Shown: positions 1-13,200, counted from the first letter of the stretch. The stretch is 64,000 nt of DNA from Lineus longissimus (GCF_910592395.1 NC_088312.1:23071292-23135291), one strand, 5' to 3'. Numbers and translations: made by a program. Notes: generated from the letters alone by a model not told the origin.

Positions 1-461
1 TTTTGTGTGCCAGCTCGTCCACCGGTTGCTCAAAGATTGGTGTGTTACTCCTGTTGTGGAGAAAGCGTGAATAACATCTTATCAAATGTTCGTATTTAAT
101 GAAATAAAACAATTTATCTTTAACACTTTGGTTTGTGTCTTCTGTGTCCTGCATTCGTCTGCATCTGAGTGGTGATCCATTTTGGCAGGCCCTGGCTGCT
201 CAACTGTCCTGCTATGCGACAGTCACATCCAGACCAAAGAAAGCATTGCAGCTCCAACGCTAATCCAACACAGTGAAAGATATGAGATAGTTGTAACCAA
301 ACCGGTCTTGGCAGATCAACAGTCTTGCAAACGTTGGAAGAGTGATGAGACATCACAACCAGTACAGATCCGCTGACTCTTGCTGAAACGAAATGCAACA
401 GTCACAACCGGACCGAATCTCGCCTGGTCGCTCCACTGCCGGGTTTGGTTGCAGTATCTCC

Positions 462-685
462 TGTCTATCAGGTCTGGTTGTGGCAGCATCTCCTGTCTAT
501 CAGGTCTGATTGTGACAGCATATGCTGTATTATCAGGTCTGGTTGTGCCAGCATCTCCTGTCTATCAGGTCTGATTGTGACAGCATATGCTGTATTATCA
601 GGTCTGGTTGAGCCAGCATCTCCTGTCTATCAGGTCTGATTGTGACAGCATATGCTGTATTATCAGGTCTGGTTGTGCCAGCATG
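462..685. repeat. 65-bp minisatellite, about three copies
   Basis: The words TATTATCAGGTCTGGTTG recur at about 529, 594 and 659, giving a 65-bp period. A shorter related half-unit precedes them. Each unit is built from two similar halves sharing ATCAGGTCTG and CAGCAT. The period is not a multiple of three, so the overlapping open frames read different phases in each copy and are unlikely to be coding. Confidence 0.85.
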
Positions 686-1017
686 TTATGGTATATGGTT
701 GTTGCAGTGTTGTCTCTTCAGGTCTGGTGTTCTGGTTTTATGCAATCCCTTTCTGAAAATGATCAGGTATCACCAAGTCGGTCAAATCAGCGTTAGTCAC
801 CAATGTCTTGCTGATTGAGCGTCCTGGCTCATCCATGGATCTTATGTTACCTAGGCGATGAACACGACAGTTACCAATCAACATATCATCATGCTCTGAT
901 TCTCCCGACATTCGTTGACGATCCAGCAAGAGCAGGCGATCCAAGTCACTGAAAGACAAAAGACAACCTTTATAATGAGAGGGACATGATACCGTTTGTG
1001 ATTGCATGAGAGAAGGA

Positions 1018-1168
1018 CTAAGGACATCTTCACGGAGAGGACACAAGGACATCTTCGTTGGGGAAAGGACATAAGGACATGTTCATGGGGAAAGGACATT
1101 AGGACATCTTCCTGAGGGAACGGACACAAGGAAATCTTCACTAGGGGAAAGACTAAAGGACAAAACAA
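1018..1168. repeat. Degenerate ~35-bp tandem repeat
   Basis: About four imperfect copies of a purine-rich unit of roughly 34 to 36 bp. Each contains a word close to AAGGACATCTTC followed by a GGGGAAAGGACA-like word. The open frames crossing it on the minus strand are a by-product of the repeat. Confidence 0.6.
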
Positions 1169-1827
1169 CCATAATTTATTGCTGGCAGGTCCTCCATCAA
1201 AATGGCAACCACACCAAAAATTCTCAACGTATTGGTGATCTGAAGCTTGTGTGAAATTAAAAAGACGGGAAAACGGAATTTCTTTAGGCGTATGTCCTTT
1301 GCCAGCCACCGTTAGGCCTACAAAATATCGACAGGCGGAGTAGTCCTATATTGAAGATCACTGATTATGTCAGGATGATCCTGCCCCTAGGCTATCACAG
1401 TATTCAATATAAAGTGTCTTGCCTAAGGTACGTGGTGTCACATCTGATGATGTCACAGACACGTTGTTTGCCATACAGATGGATGGTGATAGTGAAGTGC
1501 AAATTGTCATTGCAATGTTCCTTTTCCCGTTGTCCAATTTATAACACGTGTTCAACACTGACATCTGGGCAAATACTGTACAGTTCAGCTTTAAAATAGA
1601 ACCAGAAAACGTGCAATTATGCAAAACTAATGTTATGTGCATACATAAGTAGTTACTATAAGTAATTAACATAAGCTCACGTTTGTGCGGCATGGATTGA
1701 GCGCAGTTGGGCTAAGGTTTTTATTAGAATTGTACTAGAGGTAACTGACTGGCAAACTTAAACATTATCTTCTCAGAATCGGAGCGTCTTGTAAGGACCA
1801 TTATTTGCCTGGTTAGGATACTCTGTC

Positions 1828-4800
1828 ATGGCGTTACAGCCCATTTCTGACGGGCCAAAACCCAAGAACGTTTTGCACTGGTTTCGTCGAGGACTCCGCC
1901 TTCATGACAATCCCGCTCTTTTGGAGTCTATTCAAGGTGCAACAACTTTCAGATGTGTTTATATTCTGGACCCTTGGTTTGCCGCAGGAACCTCACAAGT
2001 TTCAGTCAACAAATGGAGGTAGGGAGGCTTTTCTTTATAACTAACAGGTGATTCTTTGTAATTTTCGAGTCGGGTGCCCTCCAATCAGGGTTTTCCTTGA
2101 TTCAGCTCACATTCCCGTTTTTTTGTGATTTGGCAAATACCGTCTTACTCTTATCGTGATCCCCGGTCGTAATCTATTCTTAATGAATCACGCTTTTACC
2201 TGATATTTTGATTGGGATTTGATGGGAATTCACGCCGAACATCCCGAGGCGACTGGTGAGCCAAGTGCGTAGGTCGACGATGATCACCATTGACGACGCT
2301 TGGAGAATGTCGATGACGTCATTGTCGGTTTTTCAAATTTCTGGCCACGTGTGAATTGCAATCAGGACCAACTTGACAAACGAATAATCAGTAATCACTT
2401 TTTTGTGTGTTGGCCCGACTGTAGGGTTAAATTAGTTTCACTGAGGTAAAACTAGAGCCGAGAGGTCAGTTTTCCTCTCGTACTGCTGTAACTCCCTTTT
2501 GAAGGTTTTTTACCAGGTTGAATTTCATTATCTTTTCAGGTTTCTCATTCAGTGTCTAGAAGACCTCGATAGCAGTCTCGCCAAATTAAATTCCAGGCTT
2601 TTCTTAATCCAAGGCCAACCTGCCAATGTGTTTCCAAAACTATTCAAGGTAAGAATTATATAATATGGGTCTAAACTTTCATTTTTGAGCTGTAATGACT
2701 ACTCTAGCTATCTACACTTAAAGTAACCAGACTTAACACATTCTACAGCACACCTCTTAGCTGTCCTGCAGGTCATTTCCCATCAGCTGTGCGCAAACAG
2801 ACAATTCAAAATGCTACGACTTGCGATTATAATTGCTGCCATGTGCTACAAAAAAATCGCTATTCATGGAGCTAACTTAATTTTGGTCTCGGTCAGTTAA
2901 AGGCCTATGTCATTCATCAAAAAAATTTTTTCATTGATTGAATGACGTGAGTGTTATTTAGATTGTGCCTTTTCAGGAATGGGATATCAGTCACCTATCA
3001 TTTGAGGAGGACCCAGAACCATACGGATCAAAACGGGATGCGGCAATCACTGCTTCAGCACAATCTTTAGGAGTAGATGTTATTGTGCGCACCTCACACA
3101 CATTATTCAACCTACAAAGGTAACCCTGAGAATTCTTTTTAATGTTTGCAATTATTTTTCTTTGACGATACCTTTTGTATGCCCCCCCCCCCCTGACAAA
3201 AACCCAAACAATTCAAAAAATGAAAAGAGTGGTCACATAAAGGACATCCCTGATTTGTAATGTGAGGGAAAACCTGTTTTATATACTTGTGATCTTGAAA
3301 CTTGCACTGGTATGTTACCTTGGATTGGACAAAGACTATAATCATGTCATAAAATAGATTTGATTTTGAACTAATGAAAATTTTAATGTTACTTTTAATG
3401 CCCCCATCTCTGACACCATTGGTGGTCTGGGGTTCATATCCTCATTGCCTCTAACATGTCTCATGGTCCCCAGTCCCCCATCTGTGTAGGCACCAGTGAA
3501 CATTCCCTACTGTTAGGTGACTCATGGAGATAGGTGTCAAACCAAATTCTTTCCTCTTGCAGAATATTACAGTTAAATGGAGGTCTTGCCCCAATCACGT
3601 ATAAAAAGTTCCAGAGTATTCTATCATGTATGGAGCCGCCATCCCGTCCAGTTGATGCTGTTTCCCTCGCCAACTTAGGTCGGGCTCATACGCCAATCTC
3701 CGAAGACCATGATGAGAAATATGGAATACCCACATTAGACCAGTTAGGTTAGTATCTTGAGGAAGTCTATTCTATAAATCTGTCTTTCAACCTTGATCAG
3801 GGTTGAGGGTTATGAGATTCCTACCTTCCATCGTATCACCTTATAACCAGACCAGCGGAAACTCTTCTAATGGTTTTCGTCCATTTTATCTGATTCAGGT
3901 TTTGACACAGAAAAGTTACTGCCAGCGGTATGGAGAGGGGGCGAAGCTGCGGCCCTTGACAGACTAGAGCGCCACCTGGAACGTAAAGCATGGGTGGCGA
4001 CGTTTGAACGACCGAAAATGATGCCACAATCGCTCTCATCCAATCAAACAGGTGTCTCACCTTATTTGAGATTTGGTTGCTTATCACCACGGTTTTTCTA
4101 TTGGAAGTTGACAAACTTGTATAGAATGGTAAGGATTGGTTTTCAATGGCTTGAGGAAGGCTTTGAGAACATTTGTTATCTGTCAATAATGTAGGCCTCT
4201 GTTGCTCTGATCTGCTAGTAGTTGTACTGCTGTCCTAAGATGACAAGTCACACTTTGACATTACAGCAGCAGGAGCTTGTAGCCAGTACAGTAGGTGTAG
4301 CTTGTGCTTTGTAAATAGCCGCCCATGCGAATTGCTACAATCTGTGCAGAACCTGTGGTGTCGGTCATGGAATACAAAATATACATCATGTCAATGACAT
4401 GACATTTGTCAGAGACAACTTCTTTTTCCGGTTCATTTAATATAAGGACATCTCATTTTGCAGGTCCACAAACGGAGTGAGCCTCCACTCTCCCTCCATG
4501 GACAGCTGCTGTGGAGAGAATACTTCTATACCCTGGCAACCAACAACACCAAATTTGACGTGATGCTGGGCAACCCTATCTGTATCCAAATACCCTGGGA
4601 CAAACATCCGGTCGCTTTAGCGAAATGGGCAGAGGTGTGTAACATGATAAAGGATAAGAAAGCTAAACCTCAGATAACTTTCTCATCAACTAGATAGCTT
4701 CTAATCAATGAGATAAGTTGATATCTTTTCATCAATTAGGTAACTTCTCATCAATAGATAACTTTTCATCTATCATTATTAGATAACTTTTCATCAATAG

Positions 4801-6398
4801 ATAACTTTTCATCCATCAATTAGATAACTTTACCTCTCCATCAGTTTGATGACTTTCCACCAATTAGATAACTCTTGCTTTACTTTCCAGGGTAAGACTG
4901 GTTTTCCATGGATAGACGCCATCATGATGCAGCTGAGACAGGAAGGATGGATCCACAACATCTGTCGCCATGCCGTCGCTTGTTTCTTAACGAGAGGTCA
5001 CCTCTGGTCGTCGTGGGAAGAGGGCATGAAGGTAAGAATATGAACCCATTTGAAATGACTATATGAGCACTTTTATACCTCCCTCTGTCTGTCTCAAAGC
5101 ACTTCACAGCACTACAGTTCGGTCTCCACCGAGGCACTCTGGGGAATCCGAAGGCTGCAGCTCATAGCGCACCCAGGAACCCAACCTACCTGGGAAAGTT
5201 GAAATACAGACTAGAGAGGTCGCAGTGACTACAGACAGCTCAACTTTGACCTGGACTAAGCTGATGCTGTAAAACTTGAGGGATATTTATAAAAACCTAG
5301 ATCACAGATGTTTATAGCAGCAAGATTCGTTGCCATCAAATGATTTAACTGTGTTAAAAGACACAACGCTGGTGAGCTGCCAGACACAGGAGTGGTGAAG
5401 AGTGTGAAGATCATGACAACACTTCTTAATGATGTTTGACCATCTTTCAGGTGTTTGATGAGCTGTTACTCGATGCTGACTGGAGTACTAATGCTGGCAT
5501 GTGGCTCTGGTTGTCTTGTAGTTCGTTCTTCCAACCGTTCCTTCACAGTCATTGTCCAGTCAAGTTTGGCAAGATTGCCGACCCAAATGGCGACTATATA
5601 AGGTGAGAAGAATGTAAAGCGGGGTTTACTTAATGCTAGGCTGCCAAGTAAAGCTACTTTGACAAGGTTAGTGCATGCAAGTAGTAATGGGTTTGACAAG
5701 TGGCTCAAAAGTGGAGAAAGGTGCTTGCACGTACTTAAGGGTTGAAAGTGTATCCCATTGACTACATGTAGCTGATGTTGGAATTGCCGGGCCTGTGTGG
5801 TGCAATAACGGTTGTAAACACACAAAGAAGCTCAAGAAGACATGCTAGAACAAGTGTGGCACCAAGGTTGAAGTGTGATTACATCTTGCTAAATTTTCTT
5901 TTCAGACGGTATATTCCTGTTCTGAAGAACTTTCCCAAGCAATACATATTTGAGCCTTGGCTGGCTCCGGAGAATGTTCAACGTGCGTGTAAATGTGTGA
6001 TCGGGCGAGACTATCCTTTGCCAATGGTTGATCACACGGTGGTTGGCAAGATTAACTTCGAGAGGATGAAGCAGGTTTTCAAACGTTTACTGACGCCGTG
6101 GAACATTCAGCAGTCGTGTAAGTATGCTGATCAGTGAGGTACCAATACTCAGCATCGTGTGGAGGTAATAATCTGAATATCAACTATTTGGACTACCTGT
6201 TGTTACATCTTGTAACCATGATGCAGGACAGTATCTTGAATGAGGCATATTGCTGATAATCTTCAATTCGTCTTTCCAGCCTCCTCCTCAGGTTTGAAGC
6301 GACACAGTGAACGGACGCCCGATATCTACTACGGGAAATCAGCCCGACACGGTATCACCCACAGCAGTCATTCCGTCTACCCACAGAGCGGGAGATAG
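1828..6398 (+). CDS. CRY: Cryptochrome, animal type II-like (10 exons)
   Basis: Flavoprotein of the photolyase/cryptochrome family; type II animal cryptochromes act as circadian transcription repressors. Coding exons: 1828-2018, 2540-2648, 2977-3119, 3563-3747, 3899-4128, 4464-4634, 4891-5031, 5451-5602, 5906-6117, 6280-6398. All join in phase to give 550 residues. The N-terminal photolyase domain opens with [18 protein letters not shown]. The FAD-binding domain covers about residues 210-500, with [13 protein letters not shown] and [13 protein letters not shown]. Asn404 sits where vertebrate CRYs have the Asn facing flavin N5; insect light-sensing CRYs have Cys there. Tryptophans at the electron-transfer positions appear retained. 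The first of the two catalytic His of 6-4 photolyases is Asn366 (HNICRH), arguing against repair activity. The tail after the [11 protein letters not shown] helix is only about 45 residues, much shorter than in vertebrate CRY1. A 6-4 photolyase is the less likely alternative. Confidence 0.93.
3181..3193. repeat. Poly-C tract in cryptochrome intron 3
   Basis: A run of 13 C residues. Homopolymers of this length are prone to length errors in sequencing and assembly. No function is assigned. Confidence 0.8.
4676..4878. repeat. AT-rich degenerate repeat in cryptochrome intron 6
   Basis: Many irregular copies of a roughly 20-bp word close to AGATAACTTTTCATCAAT fill most of intron 6, which is only 256 bp long. 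Copies vary in length and base content, so this is a decayed simple repeat without a clean period. Confidence 0.7.
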
Positions 6399-6920
6399 TC
6401 TCTGCACCGTGCACCCACAGGACAAGTTGCTGCTGTATATAACGTGACCACACTTAGAATAATCAGGTCGATCATATCGTCGGGATACACCACGTATGGC
6501 ATACATCTTTGCATTTACTCAGGCCTTAACTTGTTTGTATAACATATCTTATTTTGGTGCTCTCAGAAGTGGGAGGGGTTGTCCCATACTTAGGTGGACT
6601 ATAGGTAGAGGCTAGGTGATCACCTTGGTAGTCCTCAGATGACTCGTAAGCACAGTTAGGGGTGAGGGTTGTGCTTGAATCAGCAATAATCATATTCCAC
6701 ATACCATCGTGAATAGCTTCAATGTTCTGTTACAGGTAGGGAGACCTGTCAATACTGTACTTATATGACTGTGATTGTATTCTGTTCCCAGTCAGTTGTA
6801 AACATTATCCCCTAGAGTTCTCCGGGGATGTTATGGAACAGCTTTTAACTTTTGACTGAATATTTGACTGTAAATCAGAGAATTGAAATGTGTATGTTCA
6901 TGTACATGTATTTGTATTTA

Positions 6921-6926
6921 AATAAA
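6921..6926 (+). terminator. Polyadenylation signal, cryptochrome
   Basis: AATAAA about 520 bp after the cryptochrome stop codon, followed by a T/GT-rich stretch. It is the first canonical hexamer I see in the 3' region. Confidence 0.65.
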
Positions 6927-7034
6927 GTTTGTATTCTTAATGTGTAAATCAGTTGTCAGAGTTCTCCTTTGAAGTTGGAAGAAATTATCTTGGCTTATAT
7001 TCTATCACTTCCCATCATCGTATAAGTATTCAAA

Positions 7035-7200
7035 GCAAAGAAAGGCAGTCGTTTCATTCGAGAAATGAGAGAAAACCTCTGGTTTCTTCCTAACACGCAA
7101 AGAAAGACAGTCTACTCTTCCTATAAATGAAGGAAAGCATGTCATTTCTTCCTCGAAAGCAAAGAAAGGCAGTCGTTTCATTCGAGAAACGTGAGAAAAG
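7035..7200. repeat. ~63-bp degenerate tandem repeat
   Basis: GCAAAGAAAGGCAGTCGTTT occurs near 7035 and again near 7160, each followed by CATTCGAGAAA. A diverged middle copy lies near 7098. Spacing gives a unit of about 63 bp in three copies. Confidence 0.75.
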
Positions 7201-9044
7201 CTCTCATAACACCAAGACCAGCTGTTACATGTAGGCCCAACCTTGTAACACTTTCAGGTCGAGGTTGCAGCAGAATGCAGTGTGAATCCAGGCGATGCTT
7301 TGAACACTGCATATGTTTTTTCAACAAACCTTTTACCAAGCACCCAATTTTACACCAACAAAGCTTTTCCCACGCTTGCACCTGGACATAATAGTCTGAC
7401 AAGACTGTGTTCCAGTATCAAGAAGAAGAAGAGGAACCTTGAGCATGGGAAGTTCAATGTCACAGTGTGTCCAGAATGTTTGACAGGTAGATGGTCCTGT
7501 CACATGGGTCAATGGTAGGAATATACCACGAGTACACAGATGAGGTAGTCGTCATGAAACCGCCCTTTGCTGATACTATATTTATTGGCTCAAATACTTG
7601 GGTTATAACAAGCAGGTGGACTGCTTATGTACTAATAATCTTGGTTTTACCAGAAGTTCTTACACATGTTACAGGTCACGTAAACGAGAGCACATGTAGA
7701 GAAAGAGGAAATGCCAACCATGTGAAACCCAGCCCCATCAAGGTGGAAATATTAATCTGCGAAGCATGAGTAATGGCCGGATTACCCAACGGAAATGGGT
7801 TTCCTGTTACATCTTTGATCGAACGTCACACCTGAACTTTGATGATTCTAACACCAACATGAGTCGTCGTCCGTACAGGGTCATCCAAAGAATTTACCAA
7901 TTTGACATTTGACGTGTAATGTTTATTCTGGAAGATGTTTCCATAATTGTTGCCCCTATTAAAAGGGGACTATAGTCAGTAGCAGTTTGTGTGACGTGTG
8001 GGAGGTTGTACTTCATTGTGAGCTAAAAGTGTACATTACAAAGTTTCAAACCATGGCTTAGTGTCAAAGCCTGATAATGCAGTTAGTGGTTTGAATCACA
8101 GCTTCATGCCAACTATGCTGCAGCATTCTAAGGAACTTGAACTTAACCATGCGAGTGAGTCAACTTCTTCAATGGAAAGTTCTCAAAGCATGTGTGCTCA
8201 CGTTGCAGAAGGCAAAGTGAATAATATACTTTGTCACTGCCAGATTGTTCATGGCGCAATCACGCAATAGCCATGATATCACAATTATCTGGTCACAGGT
8301 CGTATTTTCACTTGTTTCTTCCATGTGTGTTCGCTTAATTCCACAGCAGACGGTCACATTGTTTAACAGACTTTCATACGATAATTTCCTGGGCACTTAA
8401 TGTGAGATGACGTCTTGTCACATCACAAGACCATGATTGGGATCCCGAGAACATTTGAATGACAACAACGATATTCTGTACTCATTTGAAAATGTATTAG
8501 CGAGTCATTCCGTACACATATACACATAAATACAAGACATTCACAACTCTTGCAGTACAATAGATAATACTCTAACATCAATAACTTCAATATTTCTTGT
8601 CAATCCTGTGATATTCTTTGCTACTAACTTTCCATAATCTTTGTAGGTCGTAAACTATCCATCGTGAATGTAGGGTATGTACGGGTAAACCTCACTTGGC
8701 ATAGACAAACAGCAATTAAAGTTTCTCCAGACCAATGTTGGCTTCCTAATCCTACTGAGACAGATTCATACAAGATACCTCATGATCTGTTAAGTCAAAG
8801 GCTCTGTCTCGACCAATAGGTTGTATTTGACACCTGAGGACAAGGAGAGGTTGAGGGTTTGATACTGGCTAACGGGATGATCCTACTCACAGGGTATACA
8901 TGATCATAACTGCAATACATACAGCCAAACTGAAAACTAGAGTATTATTAGTAATTTTAGAAGATATCACATTATTTCAGAAAGTCCATCAAACTGTTCT
9001 GTAATTCAAGCCAGGGCTGTCAACAAGATAAACGTCTCAAGCTT

Positions 9045-9670
9045 TTGCCACAATAAACCACATACTTCATGTAAGCTTACATGCATTGCCACAATAAACC
9101 ATATACTTCATGTAAGCTTACATGCATCGCCACAATAAACCACATACTTCATGTAAGCTTACATGCATTGCTACAATAAACCACATACTTCATGTAAGCT
9201 TACAGGCATCGCCACAATAAACCACATCCTTCATGTAAGCTTACATGCATTGCCACAATAAACCACAAACTTCATGTAAGCTTACATGCATTGCCACAAT
9301 AAACCACATACTTCATGTAAGCTTACATGCATTGCCACAATAAACCACATCCTTCATGTAAGCTTACATGCATTGCTACAATAAACCACATACTTCATGT
9401 AAGCTTACATGCATTGCTACAATAAACCACATCCTTCATGTAAGCTTACATGCATTGCTACAATAAACCACATACTTCATGTAAGCTTACAGGCATCGCC
9501 ACAATAAACCACATCCTTCATGTAAGCTTACATGCATTGCCACAATAAACCACATACTTCATGTAAGCTTACATGCATTGCCACAATAAACCACATACTT
9601 CATGTAAGCTTACATGCATTGCCACAATAAACCACATACTTCATGTAAGCTTACAGGCATTGCTACAAAC
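9045..9670. repeat. 41-bp satellite-like array with palindromic core, 15 units
   Basis: Fifteen units with a strict 41-bp period, seen from CATACTT-type words at 9061, 9102, 9143 and so on to 9635. Each unit contains CATGTAAGCTTACATG, a perfect 16-bp palindrome with a HindIII site at its centre, then ATGCAT or a variant, then CACAATAAACCACAT. Units differ by a few substitutions (ATAC/ATCC, GCC/GCT, ATG/AGG). A variant with CAGGC in place of CATGC shortens the palindrome in three units. The array lies in the presumed TOLLIP 3' flank. Confidence 0.97.
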
Positions 9671-10216
9671 TAAAAAATGACAACATCTTTTCAGAGAATT
9701 TTCAGCTTTTCAAATTTGACGTAGTGGTCTGACTCAGAAACTCTGAGGAAAGTTGGTGTGGCCATCTGAAACTGACGTAGGTAAACATTTTCATGATTGT
9801 GTCAAAAGAAACATTAGATCTCTAAACTTTTCAAAATCAGATGAATTATTTAAGATCTCAGAAGCAACATGATTAATAGCATTTTGTTACATAAACTTTT
9901 CTCTGGCCCTGGCATGTGGTGGGTTAATACTGCGGAATGTTTCAACAATTGATATAACCTACTTGAAATTGGTATAGTAACTTATTAACATTCTGTCAGA
10001 AATGTCTGGCAAGTGCCTTTTCTCAAAACTGATGCATTCTGAATGGTGTGTTTCAAGCGAAGTCACAGTCCTTTCCGACGTTACAAGCCTGATGTCTTAC
10101 TTGCAGTTTTCAAAGTGTTTTTTTTCTCTAGTTGATAGACAGCGCCATCTATCAACCATTTGCACATGTTTCCCATTGCAACAAGATGAGAAAAGTGCCA
10201 AAGTCAAAGCAAGTGT

Positions 10217-13200
10217 CTACATGGAGAGTAAGTCATTGATCGTCGCATCCTTATTCCCCCGATGACTTTCCAAGATTGATTTGATCACCTCTTCCTCAAC
10301 GTCGGGGAACATTTCCTTGATTTGCTTAACGTCTTCCTCCGTGTACATGGGGCCTTGCTGCACGGGCTGCTGCTGCTGCTGAGGTGGGTTTTGACCGGTG
10401 GTGTAGACTGGAGCCCCACCTATGGGAAAGAGGAGAAATCAATGTGAGGGTTTGGCGAGTAGAAAATTGCAACGTTTATCCAATAAGAGAAACTGTTGGT
10501 GATGAGAGACTGTTGTGAATGGTTAGGAACTACAAGACATGATACCAAATCAAAAGATAGGATGGAAAAGAACTCGATTTCATGTGAAACTGATCAAAAC
10601 TAGATGACTAACAGTTAGGTGATTAGATGAGCCATCAACACCTTGAGTTGAGGTTGTAACATGTAGCTAACAGCTAACCAACTTGCCACATCAGAAAGAG
10701 CTACCAACAGGGTTTGAACCTTCAAGCTTCTACTCTCGAGGCAGATGAGTGACCACGAGGTGATTAGGATGGGTCAAAACAGTGTTATTCTATTGAGTGT
10801 ATCCGAGGAAGGAAAAGCCTGTAATATGGTAAAATCTCTTCATCGCCAATTTGAGATCTGTCTGAATTGTACTGCCGATTCAGGTTCAGGGTAGTCGCTA
10901 GCTAAGTTGACCAAACTTCAGGCTTTGATAGGTTGATGATAAGTATTAAAAGAACCTTGTGGTTGGACAGCTGTATACTGTGGAGGGTGAGGCATGGTAC
11001 CATAAACCACACCAGGATTACCAACCCCTCCTGGAAAAACAGAGAAACACACATCACATTACAATAACAGGACGTCAATCAGACAACAAGTTCCTGGAGA
11101 CTCAAGAAAATGAAATGGCCAGGGCCATTGTGCTCACCTCATGTGGAGGAAAGATGGATAAAGAGCATGGTATTGTGTCATGTAGCGTTAGGTTTGATGT
11201 AGGTCCAAGCAATTACAATTTCCCCAAAATGGCCAATTTACATAACATTCGACCTCTGTGACCTTGAAAAGTAGGTCAAATCAAAGAAGACCCGGGTGAC
11301 ACATTGAATGGTTGTTAGAATTAGATGTACCTATGATATAAAATTGGTGCCAATCGGGCAAGTCGTTACTAGGAATAATGGCATTTTGAAGAATTTAGGA
11401 TTTGGCCCCCTCCCTGGAGGCCAAACGGCAAATCAGATCGCACCAAACTTCGGTACCTGACATCACCTGACCAAGGGGTACATGTGTACCTAATTTTTGA
11501 TCGATAGTCATTGCAGTTAAGAAACGTGCCATAGTTACGGCCTGACGGCGAATTTACGCCATTTGACCTTTGTGACCTTGACAAGAAGGTCAAATTAAAA
11601 ACCTGTGTGACATATACTGTATGGTGGTTACATGTACCCATGATATCAAATTGGTGGCAATCGGGCAAGAAGTTAAGGAATAATCACATTTTTAAGGTTT
11701 TTGGATTTTGCCCCCTGGTGGTCAAGTGGTGAATCATATTGGACCAAACTTCAGTCCCTGAGATCACCTGACTAATGGGTAAATGTGTACCAAATTTGGT
11801 ATCAATAGTCATTGCAGTTTAGAAACGTGCCATCGTTAAATCCTAACGGCCAATTTACACCATTTGACCTCTGTGACCTTGAAAAGGAGGTCAAATCAAA
11901 AACCCGGAGGATATATGATGCACATTTGCTAGAAGTACCTACCATATTTTTTTCAAAATTTCCCGACTACTATTAAGGGAGATATTGCATATTTTCACTT
12001 TTAACGTTTGGCCCCCTGGTGGCCAAACCATGAAACGAATCGGACCGAAACTTGGTCTCCAAGGTGTCATTACATAAGGGTACATGTGTACCAAGTTTCA
12101 ACTCAATAGCTCTAACAGTTACGAAACGTGCCCTGCTAACGGACGACGGACGACGACGACGACGACGACGACGGACGACGGACGCCACGGTATGGGATAA
12201 GCTAAGAGGTGAGCTAAAAATGACAAACATTCTGTGTGCTGACACACCTAAAATCCACGAGTAACCCTCCTGTAGGGTCAGGATTTGGCTGTGCTCTGCC
12301 TGCAAAAGACACTTGAACAAATATCATGGACACTGACTTGCAGTCTCTGTGGGATTGGCTCCAGAGGTTTGTGTGTGTTTGTGGGGGAGGGTTTGTCAAG
12401 TGTGCAACACTTGGGTCCAAGCCTGGTAACTGATATAGGTAATACTATCTGATCTAAAACTAAAAGCCGTCTCTAAAATTCAGTGGGCAATACGCCACAA
12501 GTCTATTGACCCGTCACTCATGCACACTTGACAAACCCACACACTAACACAGTGACTTCTCAACAAGAGTGCAAGGGAAGGTTTCAGTAGAGCATAATTT
12601 GGTGGTCAGTCATGAACAACATAAAACACTTTGGAAATCTGAAAGTTAATTGAAACTGTAAATGTGAAGGGGTTAAATAATATAAGTGTTAGATAATGTA
12701 CAATGCACAAGGTTCTATTCTTATGATGAGAAGACTTGAATGATTAGAAATTTTCACTCAGTAACCCAACAACTGGATTAGTCGTTGACAACTATACAAC
12801 AAAAGTTTTAGTACAAGAGCCTTATCAGGAATGTACCCATGCAGAGTTACAGTTTGTTATTTGTTTGACTAAAAGATGTTAGTATTATTATTCTTAAAAG
12901 CTGAAATGTAACACCACCTTCAACAGACATGATATTATGCCCACCAGACACATGCATTGTTTCAATATTGAAAAGTGGAGTAACACCTGCTGACCGCATG
13001 CCTGAGCAGGTAGTGTCCTGGTGGTCAATGTTTTAAAGTTTGGACTTGGAGAGGGGAGGGGGGGGGAGGGGGGGGGGGGGGAGGGGGGGGTCAAACTCAA
13101 GTCTTACATTGTCAGGATTGACGTCTCGGATGATCTGTAAATCAGTCACAGTTACAACACCAACTGATACCAAGATATGGCCGATGTTGATGTCACTGAC

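Larger units (their letters stand above)
1..1827. other. Intergenic region upstream of cryptochrome
   Basis: No gene is recognised here. Short open frames exist on both strands, but none resembles a known family and none shows a convincing exon structure. The stretch holds two tandem-repeat patches, listed separately. The 5' untranslated region and promoter of the cryptochrome gene should lie toward the right end, but no TATA box or other clear core element is visible just upstream of the start codon. Confidence 0.6.
6399..10216. other. Convergent intergenic region, CRY to TOLLIP
   Basis: This holds the 3' untranslated regions of cryptochrome (from the left) and TOLLIP (from the right), which are transcribed toward each other. 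The plus-strand polyadenylation hexamer at 6921 suggests the CRY transcript ends near 6,940. Two tandem repeats (7035-7200 and 9045-9670) are listed separately. Short open frames at 7191-8400 match nothing recognised. Confidence 0.6.

Noticed and set aside
878-1309. 143-residue minus-strand frame
   Set aside because: It runs through the degenerate ~35-bp repeat and has low-complexity repeated phrases, with no start context or homology.
4998-5137. Minus-strand frame over cryptochrome exon 7
   Set aside because: It is the antisense shadow of a strongly conserved coding exon.
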